Shown piece after piece: positions 24,255 through 32,813 of a DNA stretch of 64,000 nucleotides. Location of the stretch: NCBI RefSeq assembly GCF_008710145.1, contig NZ_VYKL01000005.1, positions 82,157 to 146,156 of the forward strand, read 5' to 3'. Within the stretch, counting starts at the first letter, position 1, and each line of letters starts with the position of its first letter. This DNA is from Niallia endozanthoxylica. GTDB taxonomy: Bacteria > Bacillota > Bacilli > Bacillales > Cytobacillaceae. A program made the position numbers and the translations under genes. The notes under the pieces were generated by a model. That model worked only from the letters and a program-made list of their open reading frames with translations, was not told the origin of the DNA and ran no database searches.

Positions 24255-25706
24255 TTATCCATTTATGGACAAACCTTTGATGGTATCTATTAAAGCTTCT
24301 CGTGTCGGTGTTTCTGCTGTTGCATTCGGCTCTGCTCCGTAAAACTGTGCTGCCATAGCCGACTTTTCTCCCATGCAAATGACCTTTACATCCTTCAGGA
24401 ATTCCTCTGGAAAAAGCTGTACAACCAATTCCTCTTCGAAAAACATTTTGACGGATTGCGCACTTGGGAATACGATACTATCTGGTCTAGCCTCGGTAAG
24501 TATTCTTTGTAAAATCGGTAAATACGCCGCATCCACTACTTTTTCACTTGTGATTAACAAATCACAATTTCTATATTTATGGGCCACCCGGCTGTCACCT
24601 ACAACAAGAAGAGTTTCTTTTTGAAAGAGATGATCGGTGATATCAGCCAGTAAACCGCGCTCCTGCAAGGCGGTGGCCGTTTTCTTTGATAATCCATATA
24701 TATCAGCCGATAAACTGCGAATATCGATTTGTTCCTTCTTCAAAAGCTGAAAAAACTCTTCTACACTTTCAACCGAAGTAAACAAGATTTCTTCGTAATG
24801 AGCAAGTTTTTCTAAAATATCATAGTTTACAGGTATTTCTGCATTTTTCCATTTAGGAAATTCAACCACATCTGCCCCTTGTTCTGTCAAGGCCTGTGCT
24901 AGTCCACTTGATTGAAAGCCTGTTCTAGCAAGTAATATTTGACGTCCAAATAACGGCTTTTTCTCAAACCAGTTAATTTTATTACGCAATGAAACAATTT
25001 CTCCAACAAGCGTAATCGCAGGATTGCTAAATTTCTGCTTTTCTGCTAATTCTGCGATTGTTTCCAGCGTTCCTTCTAATGTCTTTTGTCTGCTAAAAGT
25101 ACCCCATTGAATAAGAATAACTGGGGTCTCCGGTGATTTGCCATGCTCTATCAAGCATTGGCAAATATAAGGAAGGTTTTTTACTCCCATATAAAAAGCA
25201 ATGGTATCAATTCCGCTGGCGAGTGCTTTCCAATCAAGAACAGGCTTCCCCTCTTTTGATTGATCGTGAGCGGTCACCACTGCAAACGTTTCACCAAATT
25301 GTCTATGCGTAACTGGAATCCCGGCATAAAGCGGTGCAGCCATTCCCGAAGATATCCCCGGAACCATTTCAAATTCAATGCCTGCGTTCGCTAAGGCCTC
25401 AGCTTCTTCACCCACACGTCCAAAAACACCGGGATCGCCTCCTTTTAAACGGACAACCCTTTTTCCTTCCAATGCTTTATCGACTAAAAGGCTATTAATC
25501 CCTTCCTGCCTTAATGTATGACGATCAGGCAGTTTGCCGCAATAGATAAGTTCACAGCCAAATGGCGCGAAATCTAATAATTTCGGATTTGCCAGACGGT
25601 CATATAAAATAACCTCTGCCTGTTTAATCGCATCTAACCCTTTTACCGTAATTAACCCGATATCTCCCGGTCCTGCGCCAACTAAAAACACTTTTCCTTT
25701 GTTCAT
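24255..25706 (-). CDS. nasF: Fused uroporphyrinogen-III C-methyltransferase and uroporphyrinogen-III synthase-like protein
   Basis: A 483-residue two-domain protein. Residues 1-240 are a SUMT: VFLVGAGPGDIGLITVKG, the LKGGDPGVFGRVGEEAEAL SAM-binding loop and PVTHR, which converts uroporphyrinogen III to precorrin-2 with SAM. Residues about 255-483 resemble HemD (ILLARTGFQSSGLAQALTEQGADVVEFP...FTSVESVEEFF). B. subtilis NasF has the same length and layout. It supplies the siroheme made for the NirB reductase encoded upstream. A palindromic repeat lies in the 105-bp gap before it. Confidence 0.9.
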   Translation of the reverse strand: MNKGKVFLVGAGPGDIGLITVKGLDAIKQAEVILYDRLANPKLLDFAPFGCELIYCGKLPDRHTLRQEGINSLLVDKALEGKRVVRLKGGDPGVFGRVGEEAEALANAGIEFEMVPGISSGMAAPLYAGIPVTHRQFGETFAVVTAHDQSKEGKPVLDWKALASGIDTIAFYMGVKNLPYICQCLIEHGKSPETPVILIQWGTFSRQKTLEGTLETIAELAEKQKFSNPAITLVGEIVSLRNKINWFEKKPLFGRQILLARTGFQSSGLAQALTEQGADVVEFPKWKNAEIPVNYDILEKLAHYEEILFTSVESVEEFFQLLKKEQIDIRSLSADIYGLSKKTATALQERGLLADITDHLFQKETLLVVGDSRVAHKYRNCDLLITSEKVVDAAYLPILQRILTEARPDSIVFPSAQSVKMFFEEELVVQLFPEEFLKDVKVICMGEKSAMAAQFYGAEPNATAETPTREALIDTIKGLSING

Positions 25707-25739
25707 ATACGGTCATCCTTCCAAAAACAATGATACAAA

Positions 25740-25789
25740 GGTGCCTGACACCACAAAAAGACAACTGTCTTTTTGTGGTGTCAGGCACT
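25740..25789. repeat. Dispersed palindrome GGTGCCTGACACC, copy 3 (inside operon)
   Basis: GGTGCCTGACACCACAAAAA pairs perfectly with its complement over about 23 bp around AACT, with inner GAC/GTC. It lies between nirD and nasF, where it could cause partial termination or protect the upstream mRNA 3' end. Confidence 0.88.
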
Positions 25790-25811
25790 ACTCTTTTATA
25801 CTCCTTTTACA

Positions 25812-26123
25812 TTATACAATAATATAAACTTTGTCATCAGAAACTTCTAAAGGATAAACGTTTACCTGACCAGTATCAGGTGCTTGAACCTGTCCATCCT
25901 TAAGCGAGATTTTCCAGTCATATATAGGGCAGAATACATATTCTCCACTTACTAAACCGTCTGAGAGCGTACCGCCCTTTGGATGCGGACTGCGGTTTTC
26001 AATCGCACGCACATCACCATTTGTTAGTTTAAAAAGAACAATTTCCTTTCCAGCAATTGAGAATACCTGACCTATTCTTTCTGGAAGAGTGGAATAATTT
26101 GCTAGTTCAATTTTATTCGTCAT
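25812..26123 (-). CDS. nirD: Nitrite reductase (NADH) small subunit
   Basis: A 103-residue Rieske-fold subunit of assimilatory nitrite reductase. It has the NirD shape ([53 protein letters not shown]), but the Rieske CxH...CxxH ligands are incomplete (no Cys before SPHP; CPIYDW), as is normal for NirD-type subunits that lack a 2Fe-2S cluster. It starts 52 bp after nirB. Confidence 0.92.
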   Translation of the reverse strand: [103 protein letters not shown]

Positions 26124-26175
26124 AGTCTTTTGTCCACCTTATTACTTATATTTTGTCATTCTTTCACTTCGATTA

Positions 26176-28599
26176 TTATCTTACCGGAACAGCCACTTCC
26201 TGCTTTGAGTAATACTTGTCTAAAATTTCTTTGCTTTGAATCGCTTCTTGCCATGGTTCAATATATCGTTGGAGTGTTTTATCCATACGCTCATTTAATG
26301 CTTTTCGTGTGTCTCCATCAGCCAGCACTTCTTTGATATGGTCCAGCCCTACACGTTCAAGCCATTTAGATGTACGCTCTAAGTACTCTGCCGTTTCGCG
26401 ATAGTATTGCAGGTAAGCACCAGTAAGTTCCATTACTTCTGCTTCCGTCTCCACCTTGCCTAGTAAATCACCAGCACGAAGGTCCGTTCCTCCATTACCG
26501 CCGACATATATTTCCCATCCGCCGTCAACGCCGACAAAGCCGATATCTTTAATTCCTGCTTCTGCACAGTTACGTGGACAACCGGATACACCCATTTTCA
26601 CCTTATGCGGTGTGTCCAAGCGTTCGAACTTCTTCTCCAATTCAATACCTAGTCCCATTGAATCCTGTGTACCATAACGGCAGAATTTCGCACCAACACA
26701 TGTTTTGACTGTTCTAAGTGTTTTACCGTATGCATATCCTGAAGGCATTCCAAGGTCTGCCCAAATATTTGGAAGGTCTTCCTTCTTCACTCCAAATAAA
26801 CCAATTCGCTGACCGCCTGTTAATTTTACTAGCGGCACATCATACTTTTCTGCTGCTTCAGCAATTGTTTTCAAATCCTTCGCACTTGTGACACCGCCAT
26901 ACATTCTTGGAACGACAGTATACGTGCCATCTTTTTGAATATTAGCATGCATCTTCTCATTAACAAGACGAGAATCACGATCATCCTGATGATTTTCAAT
27001 ATTTATCATTCCAAGATAATAGTTAATGGCCGGACGGCATTTGGAGCAGCCTTCGTCATTTCTCCAGCCTAGAACATTCATTACTTCTTTGACGCTTGTT
27101 AAGCCTTTTTCTTTGATTTCAGCCACTACTTCATCTCTGCTTAAATGTGTACAGCCGCAAATGCCGGCTTTCTTCGCAGATTTATCATAATTATCACCAA
27201 GCGTATAAGCTAAAATATCAGAAATAAGCGACTTACAGCGCCCGCAGGAACGGCCTGCATTTGTACAGCTTCCCACTTCTTCCACTGTTGTTAGGCCATT
27301 CGCTTGAATGGCATTGACAATCGTACCCTTTGAAACGCCATTACAGCCACAGACAAGATCATCATCAGCCATTGTCGCTACATCGTTGGATGCATGCCCT
27401 TCACAGCCTGAGGACAGAATAGAAACACTTGTTAAGCCGCTGATATCTTCTTTTTTATTCAGCATACGGAATAATCGGGTGCTGTCCTTTGTATCACCAT
27501 AAAGAACGACACCTGCGATATGATTATCCCGAATTAATACTTTTTTGTACACGCCGTCAAATTCATTATGGACTTTAATTGCCTTTGTTGAGTCGTCATC
27601 CATAATTTCACCAGCTGAAAATAAATCAACGCCAGCTACCTTTAATTGTGTGCCAACAACAGAACCTTGGTATGGCTCAGGCATTTTCCCTGCCAAGAAT
27701 TCGGCCAGTACCTTTCCTTGTTCATATAATGGTGCAACTAATCCGTAGACGATTTCACGATGCTCAGCACATTCTCCTACTGCATACACATTTGCCACAC
27801 TTGTTTCCATAAAATCATTTACCATGATTCCGCGGTTAACCCTTATCCCACTTTCTTTTGCGAGACTAACGTTTGGTTTAATCCCGACCGCCATGACAAC
27901 CAGGTCTGCTGATACAGTCGTGCCATCCTGAAAGCGAAGTCCTGTTACTCGTTCATCACCAAGTATTTCAGCTGTTGCTTTTTCCATTAGGAAATTCATG
28001 CCTTGTGCTTCCAGCTCTTTTTCAAGCATCTTTGAAGCAACAGGATCTAGCTGTCTTTCCATTAAATAGGGCATTAAATGAACAACATCCACTTCCATGC
28101 CAAGATTTAATAAGCCGCGAGCTGCTTCAAGACCCAATAATCCTCCGCCAATAACAACAGCTTTCTTATGTATTTTGGCTGTTTCAATCATTGTTTCGCA
28201 ATCCTTAATATCACGGAAACCAGTAACACCTAATTTTTCTGCACCAGGGATTGGCAATATAAATGAGTTTGAACCAGTAGCAATAATTAATTCATCATAA
28301 TGACTTACCCGCCCTTGATCTGAAACTACTTGTTTATTTACTGTATCTATTTTCACAACTTCTTCATTGGTATAAAGCGTAATGCCGTTGTCACTATACC
28401 AGTTCCAATCATTCATAATAATATCATTAATGGTTGTATCACCTTGAAGAACAGTAGATAATTGAATCCGGTTATAATTCGGATGAGGTTCTTTCCCAAA
28501 TACAGTTATTTCATACGTATTTGGAGCTAGTTTTAGAAGCTCCTCTAATGTTCTAATTCCTGCCATACCGTTACCAATCATCACTAATTTCTTATTCAT
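26176..28599 (-). CDS. nirB: Nitrite reductase (NAD(P)H) large subunit
   Basis: An 807-residue cytosolic enzyme that reduces nitrite to ammonium (B. subtilis NasD, 805). Domain order: FAD/NAD(P)H oxidoreductase (about 1-390, VMIGNGMAGIRTLEELL and VIGGGLLGLEAARGL); BFD-like [2Fe-2S] segments with CGCNGVSKG, CTNAGRSCGRC and a second Cys set (CGCTHLS...CSKC); then the nitrite/sulfite reductase ferredoxin-like halves with the siroheme/[4Fe-4S] ligands TCVGAKFCRYG and GVSGCPRNCAEAG. All cofactor cysteines are present. First gene of the operon; an Fnr-type box lies upstream at 28685. Confidence 0.95.
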   Translation of the reverse strand: MNKKLVMIGNGMAGIRTLEELLKLAPNTYEITVFGKEPHPNYNRIQLSTVLQGDTTINDIIMNDWNWYSDNGITLYTNEEVVKIDTVNKQVVSDQGRVSHYDELIIATGSNSFILPIPGAEKLGVTGFRDIKDCETMIETAKIHKKAVVIGGGLLGLEAARGLLNLGMEVDVVHLMPYLMERQLDPVASKMLEKELEAQGMNFLMEKATAEILGDERVTGLRFQDGTTVSADLVVMAVGIKPNVSLAKESGIRVNRGIMVNDFMETSVANVYAVGECAEHREIVYGLVAPLYEQGKVLAEFLAGKMPEPYQGSVVGTQLKVAGVDLFSAGEIMDDDSTKAIKVHNEFDGVYKKVLIRDNHIAGVVLYGDTKDSTRLFRMLNKKEDISGLTSVSILSSGCEGHASNDVATMADDDLVCGCNGVSKGTIVNAIQANGLTTVEEVGSCTNAGRSCGRCKSLISDILAYTLGDNYDKSAKKAGICGCTHLSRDEVVAEIKEKGLTSVKEVMNVLGWRNDEGCSKCRPAINYYLGMINIENHQDDRDSRLVNEKMHANIQKDGTYTVVPRMYGGVTSAKDLKTIAEAAEKYDVPLVKLTGGQRIGLFGVKKEDLPNIWADLGMPSGYAYGKTLRTVKTCVGAKFCRYGTQDSMGLGIELEKKFERLDTPHKVKMGVSGCPRNCAEAGIKDIGFVGVDGGWEIYVGGNGGTDLRAGDLLGKVETEAEVMELTGAYLQYYRETAEYLERTSKWLERVGLDHIKEVLADGDTRKALNERMDKTLQRYIEPWQEAIQSKEILDKYYSKQEVAVPVR

Positions 28600-28684
28600 T
28601 GTTACAACCTCCTATTTAATTTGCTCACTTAATCACAATATTTTCTTTATGTTTATATATTAATGGTTTTCTCCTTAAAAAATT

Positions 28685-28700
28685 TGTGAGGTTCGTCACA
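28685..28700. promoter_or_regulatory. Fnr/CRP-type box upstream of nirB
   Basis: TGTGAGGTTCGTCACA is a perfect TGTGA-N6-TCACA palindrome. On the minus strand a TATA-rich -10-like stretch lies at about 28652-28660, which would put the box near -41.5 of the start, the class II activator position. It suggests oxygen-limited induction of nitrite reductase by Fnr. A second partial TGTGAACA repeat lies at about 28712-28728. Confidence 0.6.
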
Positions 28701-28863
28701 CTTTTCTACATTTGTTCACATGTTCACAAATATGCCAAATTGTATTCAAAAATGAGACATAATCTATAGAAAATTTCAATGGATTTTAATTAGTAGGCTA
28801 TATTAACGAATCATGTTGATAAGATTTTTGAACCATCCGTGAGAAATAAACATAGCCAATGAA

Positions 28864-28890
28864 TAAAAAAGACTGCCCTAATGGCAGCCC
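28864..28890 (-). terminator. Terminator of the lia operon
   Basis: GGGCTGCC and GGCAGTC pair around a short loop just after the liaR stop and are followed on the minus strand by TTTTTTA. Confidence 0.82.
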
Positions 28891-28891
28891 T

Positions 28892-29524
28892 TTATTTAAC
28901 AAGAGAATGTTTAAACGCATAGATGACAGCTTGTGTCCGGTCCTGTACTTGAAGTTTGCTGAGAATATTACTTACATGGGTCTTGACAGTTTTTAAAGCG
29001 ATAAAAAGCTCGTCTGCAATTTCTTGGTTACTTTTCCCTTCCGTCATGAGGAGAAGAATTTCCATTTCCCTGCTTGTTAAATCCTCATGAGGTTCATAGT
29101 GATTTTTCTGCCGCATTTTCATCATCATTTTCCCGGTTACTTCTGGTTCTAGAATGGATTGACCACTGTATGTAGAGCGGACAGCATTAGCAATCTCACT
29201 TGCTTTAGATGTTTTCAGCATATAGCTTGTAGCACCTGCTTCAAGGGCAGGATAAACCTTTTCGTCATCTAAAAAACTTGTAACAATAATAACTTTCGCT
29301 TCCGGCCATTTGGCAATAATCTGCCTTGTTGCCTCTATTCCGTCCATTTCCTTCATCACTAAATCCATTAAGATAATATCCGGTTTAAGAGAGAGTGCCA
29401 GTTCAATCGCTGTTTTTCCATTATCCGCTTCCCCAACCACTTCCATATCAGGCTGGGCAGCCAAATAGGATGAAACTCCAATCCTTACCATTTCATGATC
29501 ATCCACAAACAATACTCTAATCAT
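28892..29524 (-). CDS. liaR: LiaR/VraR-type response regulator
   Basis: A 210-residue NarL-family response regulator. Receiver domain: [13 protein letters not shown] with phospho-acceptor Asp54 in ILMDLVM. LuxR HTH at about 145-205 ([43 protein letters not shown]). It activates the liaIH promoter on cell-wall antibiotic stress in B. subtilis. The ATG at 29524 follows GGTGAGGA and overlaps the liaS end by 8 bp; an ATG five codons earlier lacks a ribosome site. Confidence 0.9.
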   Translation of the reverse strand: MIRVLFVDDHEMVRIGVSSYLAAQPDMEVVGEADNGKTAIELALSLKPDIILMDLVMKEMDGIEATRQIIAKWPEAKVIIVTSFLDDEKVYPALEAGATSYMLKTSKASEIANAVRSTYSGQSILEPEVTGKMMMKMRQKNHYEPHEDLTSREMEILLLMTEGKSNQEIADELFIALKTVKTHVSNILSKLQVQDRTQAVIYAFKHSLVK

Positions 29525-30557
29525 TATCCTCACCTTCAATTACAGGAATTTTGACTTCAAGTCGAGTCCCTTTCTGTTTTAACGAGACGATTTTTAAATT
29601 GCCTCCAATTTCAACAGCCCGGTCATGCATATTCTGCAAACCGTAGGAGCCAGCCTTGTCTTCATCAATATCGAACCCAATACCATCATCAGACACTCTT
29701 AAAATAATAAATCCATCTCTTCGAATCAGCAGTACCTCAAGGCCACTGGCTTTTGCATGGCGAAGCGTATTGGAAACGGATTCTTGTAAAATTCGAAATA
29801 AGTGGTCCTCAACACCCTTTTCTACTGTAAAATCTTCTATTTTCCATTTTATGTTCATACTCACTTTTTGAGTTAATTCAATAAGTAGTTCTTCTATTCC
29901 TTCCTGAAGCGATTTTCCTTTTAATGCCACAGGACGTAAATGCAGAAGCAAAGCCCTCATCTCGAGCTGTGATTGATGAATCATTTCCTCTACTATTTTC
30001 AGCTGCTTTGTTTCACGGTCATCCTCGTTTGTCTTTCCTTCATTAATGGCAGACATCAGCATCGAAGCGCCAAACAGCTGCTGGCTGACCGAATCATGCA
30101 ATTCACGGGCAAGGCGGTTGCGTTCCTGAGAAATAATTTCTTGAATTCGGCTTTCCTGCTCTTCTGCAGCCTCAGTTGCTAACCTTTGTGATACTTTTGC
30201 CTGTTCGGCCATTTGTTTTTGAATTTTACTCATCCGCTTTGTTATGGATGCTAATTCAGCTGAAGATGCAGAACGTTCCTTTTCTAATGGTCTTCCTTCC
30301 TCAATCAGATGGAGCTTTTCATCAATAGACTGCAGCTGCTTTTTCCAAAAAAGCCCTGAAAAAGTACCAAATACAATACCAATCACCATGCTGACGCTTG
30401 GAACAAATAATATATAGGGAATATCCAAGACTTCTTTTTCCCAAAGATCACTTAAGTTTAATAGTGGAAAAACAGTAAAGGTTTCACCCGCCACAAAGAT
30501 AAAAATCAATAAGGACAGGCATGTACCGATGAGAACATGTCGTAAAATGATACTCAT
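29517..30557 (-). CDS. liaS: LiaS/VraS-type sensor histidine kinase
   Basis: A 346-residue membrane kinase with two N-terminal transmembrane helices and almost no external loop, as expected of intramembrane-sensing kinases. A HisKA_3 phosphoacceptor lies near 155 ([17 protein letters not shown]), and the HATPase domain includes [20 protein letters not shown] and [12 protein letters not shown]. It phosphorylates LiaR and is inhibited by LiaF. It overlaps liaF by 4 bp and liaR by 8 bp. Confidence 0.92.
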   Translation of the reverse strand: MSIILRHVLIGTCLSLLIFIFVAGETFTVFPLLNLSDLWEKEVLDIPYILFVPSVSMVIGIVFGTFSGLFWKKQLQSIDEKLHLIEEGRPLEKERSASSAELASITKRMSKIQKQMAEQAKVSQRLATEAAEEQESRIQEIISQERNRLARELHDSVSQQLFGASMLMSAINEGKTNEDDRETKQLKIVEEMIHQSQLEMRALLLHLRPVALKGKSLQEGIEELLIELTQKVSMNIKWKIEDFTVEKGVEDHLFRILQESVSNTLRHAKASGLEVLLIRRDGFIILRVSDDGIGFDIDEDKAGSYGLQNMHDRAVEIGGNLKIVSLKQKGTRLEVKIPVIEGEDND

Positions 30558-31294
30558 ACACGTTTCACCTCAATATCACCAATCATCATTGAAGTGAAGA
30601 TTTTCACCTTCTGGTCTGTTTGTTCATAATTACCCGTTTCCACTTTTATTAAACGATTAATTAAAGAGGTTTCGTAGAAATCTAAAATCCTCGCTGATCC
30701 AAAAAGAACCGAATGTTGAATACTTACCTCTACATCATATGGAATGAGAACCGTTACTTTCCCCATAATGTTTCGGATAAAGATGATGGACTCGCCTTTA
30801 GGCAAAACCGTATTGCTTAGATCAATCAAACTATCACCCACACCACACTGTATATTCACGTCATGCCATTCATACACATGATCAGGTGTTTGTTGATGGC
30901 CAAATAAGCGGTTTTGAAAGAGCGTCTGTTCCTTTATAATCGTTTGACCATGAAAGCCGGCATCTTCATTTTGTTCATGAATCATCGGAATGATTGTGTT
31001 CAGCTTCTGCTTTCGATTCGCATACTGAAAAATAAGAAAACAAAGCAGTGCGAGCAGGAAAAACTTAACGGCCATCATATTAATGACATTCACAAAAAGC
31101 AGAAAAATTCCTGCCCAAAAAAGAAGTGTACCGGTCTTTTTCGGCGTCCTTTTTCTCCCGATATACACCATTCCTATCGCAACAATAAGGGAGAAAATTA
31201 AACCACGGTTAAAGAAAAATACATCTAATAAAACAAAAAAGGCACCAATTAAGACAATCCAGCTGAGATAGTCACTTTTTAATTTTTGCAGCAA
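30554..31294 (-). CDS. liaF: LiaF, inhibitor of the LiaSR system
   Basis: A 246-residue membrane protein with about four transmembrane helices in the first half and a beta-rich C-terminal DUF2154-type domain (VNIQCGVGDSLIDLSNTVLPKGESIIFIRNIMGKVTVLIPYDVEVSIQHSVLFG). It keeps LiaS off without stress. I start at TTG 31294, eight bases after AAGGGAGG; the longer frame opening at 31366 runs through an intergenic repeat and is unlikely. Length then matches B. subtilis LiaF (241). Confidence 0.85.
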   Translation of the reverse strand: MLQKLKSDYLSWIVLIGAFFVLLDVFFFNRGLIFSLIVAIGMVYIGRKRTPKKTGTLLFWAGIFLLFVNVINMMAVKFFLLALLCFLIFQYANRKQKLNTIIPMIHEQNEDAGFHGQTIIKEQTLFQNRLFGHQQTPDHVYEWHDVNIQCGVGDSLIDLSNTVLPKGESIIFIRNIMGKVTVLIPYDVEVSIQHSVLFGSARILDFYETSLINRLIKVETGNYEQTDQKVKIFTSMMIGDIEVKRV

Positions 31295-31341
31295 ACCGTA
31301 TTCCTCCCTTCTTGTTATGATAGGAAAAATGAAATGTGGAG

Positions 31342-31470
31342 GCGACTGTCCAGGGACGACAGGCATAAGACAAGCACTGACAGAAGGCGCTCTTTGCCTT
31401 CCGAAGTGATTGGCTTATGATCCGAGTCCCTAGGAGCCGCAACTAGACAAATAGAAAAGCGAAGAACGCT
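31342..31470. repeat. Long imperfect palindromic intergenic repeat
   Basis: Outer arms CAGGGAC and GTCCCT, then GGCATAAG/CTTATG, CACT/AGTG and inner AAGGC/GCCTT, form one long interrupted hairpin of about 95 bases, followed by AGGAGCCGCAACTAGACA. It resembles the large hairpin repeats scattered between genes in many Bacillus genomes; that link is from memory. It separates liaH from liaF. Confidence 0.6.
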
Positions 31471-31505
31471 TTTCATAAAATCTTTAAATGAGCCATTCTA
31501 TTCCT

Positions 31506-31533
31506 AAAAAGGCGCAGAAGCCTGCGCCTTTTT
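31506..31533. terminator. Bidirectional terminator after liaH
   Basis: AAAAAGGCGCAG pairs with CTGCGCCTTTTT. It lies 17 bp past the liaH stop and would end a liaI-liaH transcript before liaFSR. Confidence 0.88.
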
Positions 31534-31549
31534 AGCATAACAGTTTCCA

Positions 31550-32212
31550 TTATGAAATTGAACTTGTTTCTTCTTTATCTAGCTTCAATGCCTGATTTTG
31601 CTTTTCTAATTGAGCAATTCTTTCATCGATTGTGTTTTGATAGTACGAACGATTCACATCTTGCTCTAAGCGATCAAGGTATGTTTCGATTTCCTGAAAA
31701 CGAGAATAGGAGTTAGTAGAATACGCTTGATTATCAAGAACCTGATTCATTTTGTGCTGGGCACGCGTTACATTTTCCCTTCCCATTAATTCTAGACGGC
31801 GGATATTCATATCCTTAAGCTTGTGCTTCATTAGCTCATATTTTTGCTCTAAGTCTGAAAGCTGAGTATTTGCTTGAACCATCAAGTCATGTATGCGGGC
31901 TGCACGCTCCTCAAAATGCTGCTGTTCATTGGAAGCAAATTGGTATAATTCCATTTCACCTGCCTGGGAAGCAACTTCTGCTTGATGTTTACGTTTAGAT
32001 GCCATCTCAGCGGCATGTTGATATTCACGGTTAAATTCGTCTTTTAAGCGATACTGTCTTTCCAAAAGCTTACGGACCTTTTCAGTTTCCTGCTCACATT
32101 GACGTAAATAATGATTTAACAACGCGATTGGATTTTTTTGCTCCTTATGATCAATCGCTTCATGTAAATCTGCCATAATCGTATTTTTAAAACGGGTAAA
32201 TAAATTTGCCAT
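31550..32212 (-). CDS. liaH: LiaH, PspA/IM30 family phage-shock protein
   Basis: A 220-residue protein predicted almost entirely as coiled coil (heptad-rich from about 25 to 215), with the PspA/IM30 N-terminal amphipathic helix (MANLFTRFKNTIMADLHEAID). It forms large cytosolic rings that bind stressed membranes. Its partner gene liaI lies immediately upstream. In B. subtilis liaIH is the main LiaR target. Confidence 0.9.
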   Translation of the reverse strand: MANLFTRFKNTIMADLHEAIDHKEQKNPIALLNHYLRQCEQETEKVRKLLERQYRLKDEFNREYQHAAEMASKRKHQAEVASQAGEMELYQFASNEQQHFEERAARIHDLMVQANTQLSDLEQKYELMKHKLKDMNIRRLELMGRENVTRAQHKMNQVLDNQAYSTNSYSRFQEIETYLDRLEQDVNRSYYQNTIDERIAQLEKQNQALKLDKEETSSIS

Positions 32213-32297
32213 TTTTTATTCTCTCCTTTAATTATAGTTGTTTTACAATTGGATAGGAATGGATACTGTCTGATTAAAGCATCAGAGTCTGTTTTGT

Positions 32298-32642
32298 TTA
32301 ATATTTATTTAACTGTGACCATTGCTTTTCGAAATTGACAAATGGGTCATCACTTTCTTCAATGATGTCTTTTGGTTTATTCCAATTTTTATATACAACG
32401 TATAGCACATATGCAGCTGCAATTCCTAGAATAGCAGGGACATTTGAGGCTGATGCCATTAAAGCAACGAATCCAAGAATACCCCAGCCAATTTTCATTA
32501 AGATAGAATCTGTTTTTAAAAATTGTTTGACGACAAAGTAGAAAATCGCTAAACTAATCACCAACCCTACCATCGGTCCAATATTATGCAGTAACACAAT
32601 TGCTGCGATACCTCCAGCTAAAAGCAACCCAAATTTTTTCAT
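32298..32642 (-). CDS. liaI: LiaI-like small membrane protein (lmo0954 family)
   Basis: A 114-residue protein with three hydrophobic segments (LLLAGGIAAIVLLHNIGPMVGLVISLAIFYFVV and IGWGILGFVALMASASNVPAILGIAAAYVLYVVY) and a short hydrophilic tail ending in FVNFEKQWSQLNKY. It is the likely membrane anchor for LiaH. The start at 32642 follows AAAGGAGGC; an upstream in-frame ATG at 32684 runs over that Shine-Dalgarno. First gene of liaIH. Confidence 0.78.
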   Translation of the reverse strand: MKKFGLLLAGGIAAIVLLHNIGPMVGLVISLAIFYFVVKQFLKTDSILMKIGWGILGFVALMASASNVPAILGIAAAYVLYVVYKNWNKPKDIIEESDDPFVNFEKQWSQLNKY

Positions 32643-32721
32643 GTTTTGTTGCCTCCTTTCTTGATTACATCTTACCTTTTTCACGAACTTCCTATAACGA
32701 ACTCGAAATGTATTTTCAAGT

Positions 32722-32751
32722 AGGTCTTGAGGCTGAGACGAGTTCAGACCT
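32722..32751. promoter_or_regulatory. Candidate LiaR operator
   Basis: Inverted repeat AGGTCTTGAG ... GAGTTCAGACCT (arms AGGTCT/AGACCT, 30 bp overall) lies 80-110 bp upstream of the liaI start, the usual place for the LiaR box in B. subtilis. The identity of the binding protein is inferred from position. Confidence 0.4.
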
Positions 32752-32762
32752 TTTTCGAATAG

Positions 32763-32792
32763 AAAAAAACTAAGGATTTCTCCTTAGTTTCA
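32763..32792 (-). terminator. Terminator of the Cys/Met PLP enzyme gene
   Basis: On the minus strand, AAACTAAGGA-gaaa-TCCTTAGTTT is followed by TTTTTC. Confidence 0.85.
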
Positions 32793-32813
32793 AGTGACAA
32801 ATTTATGTGTTTA

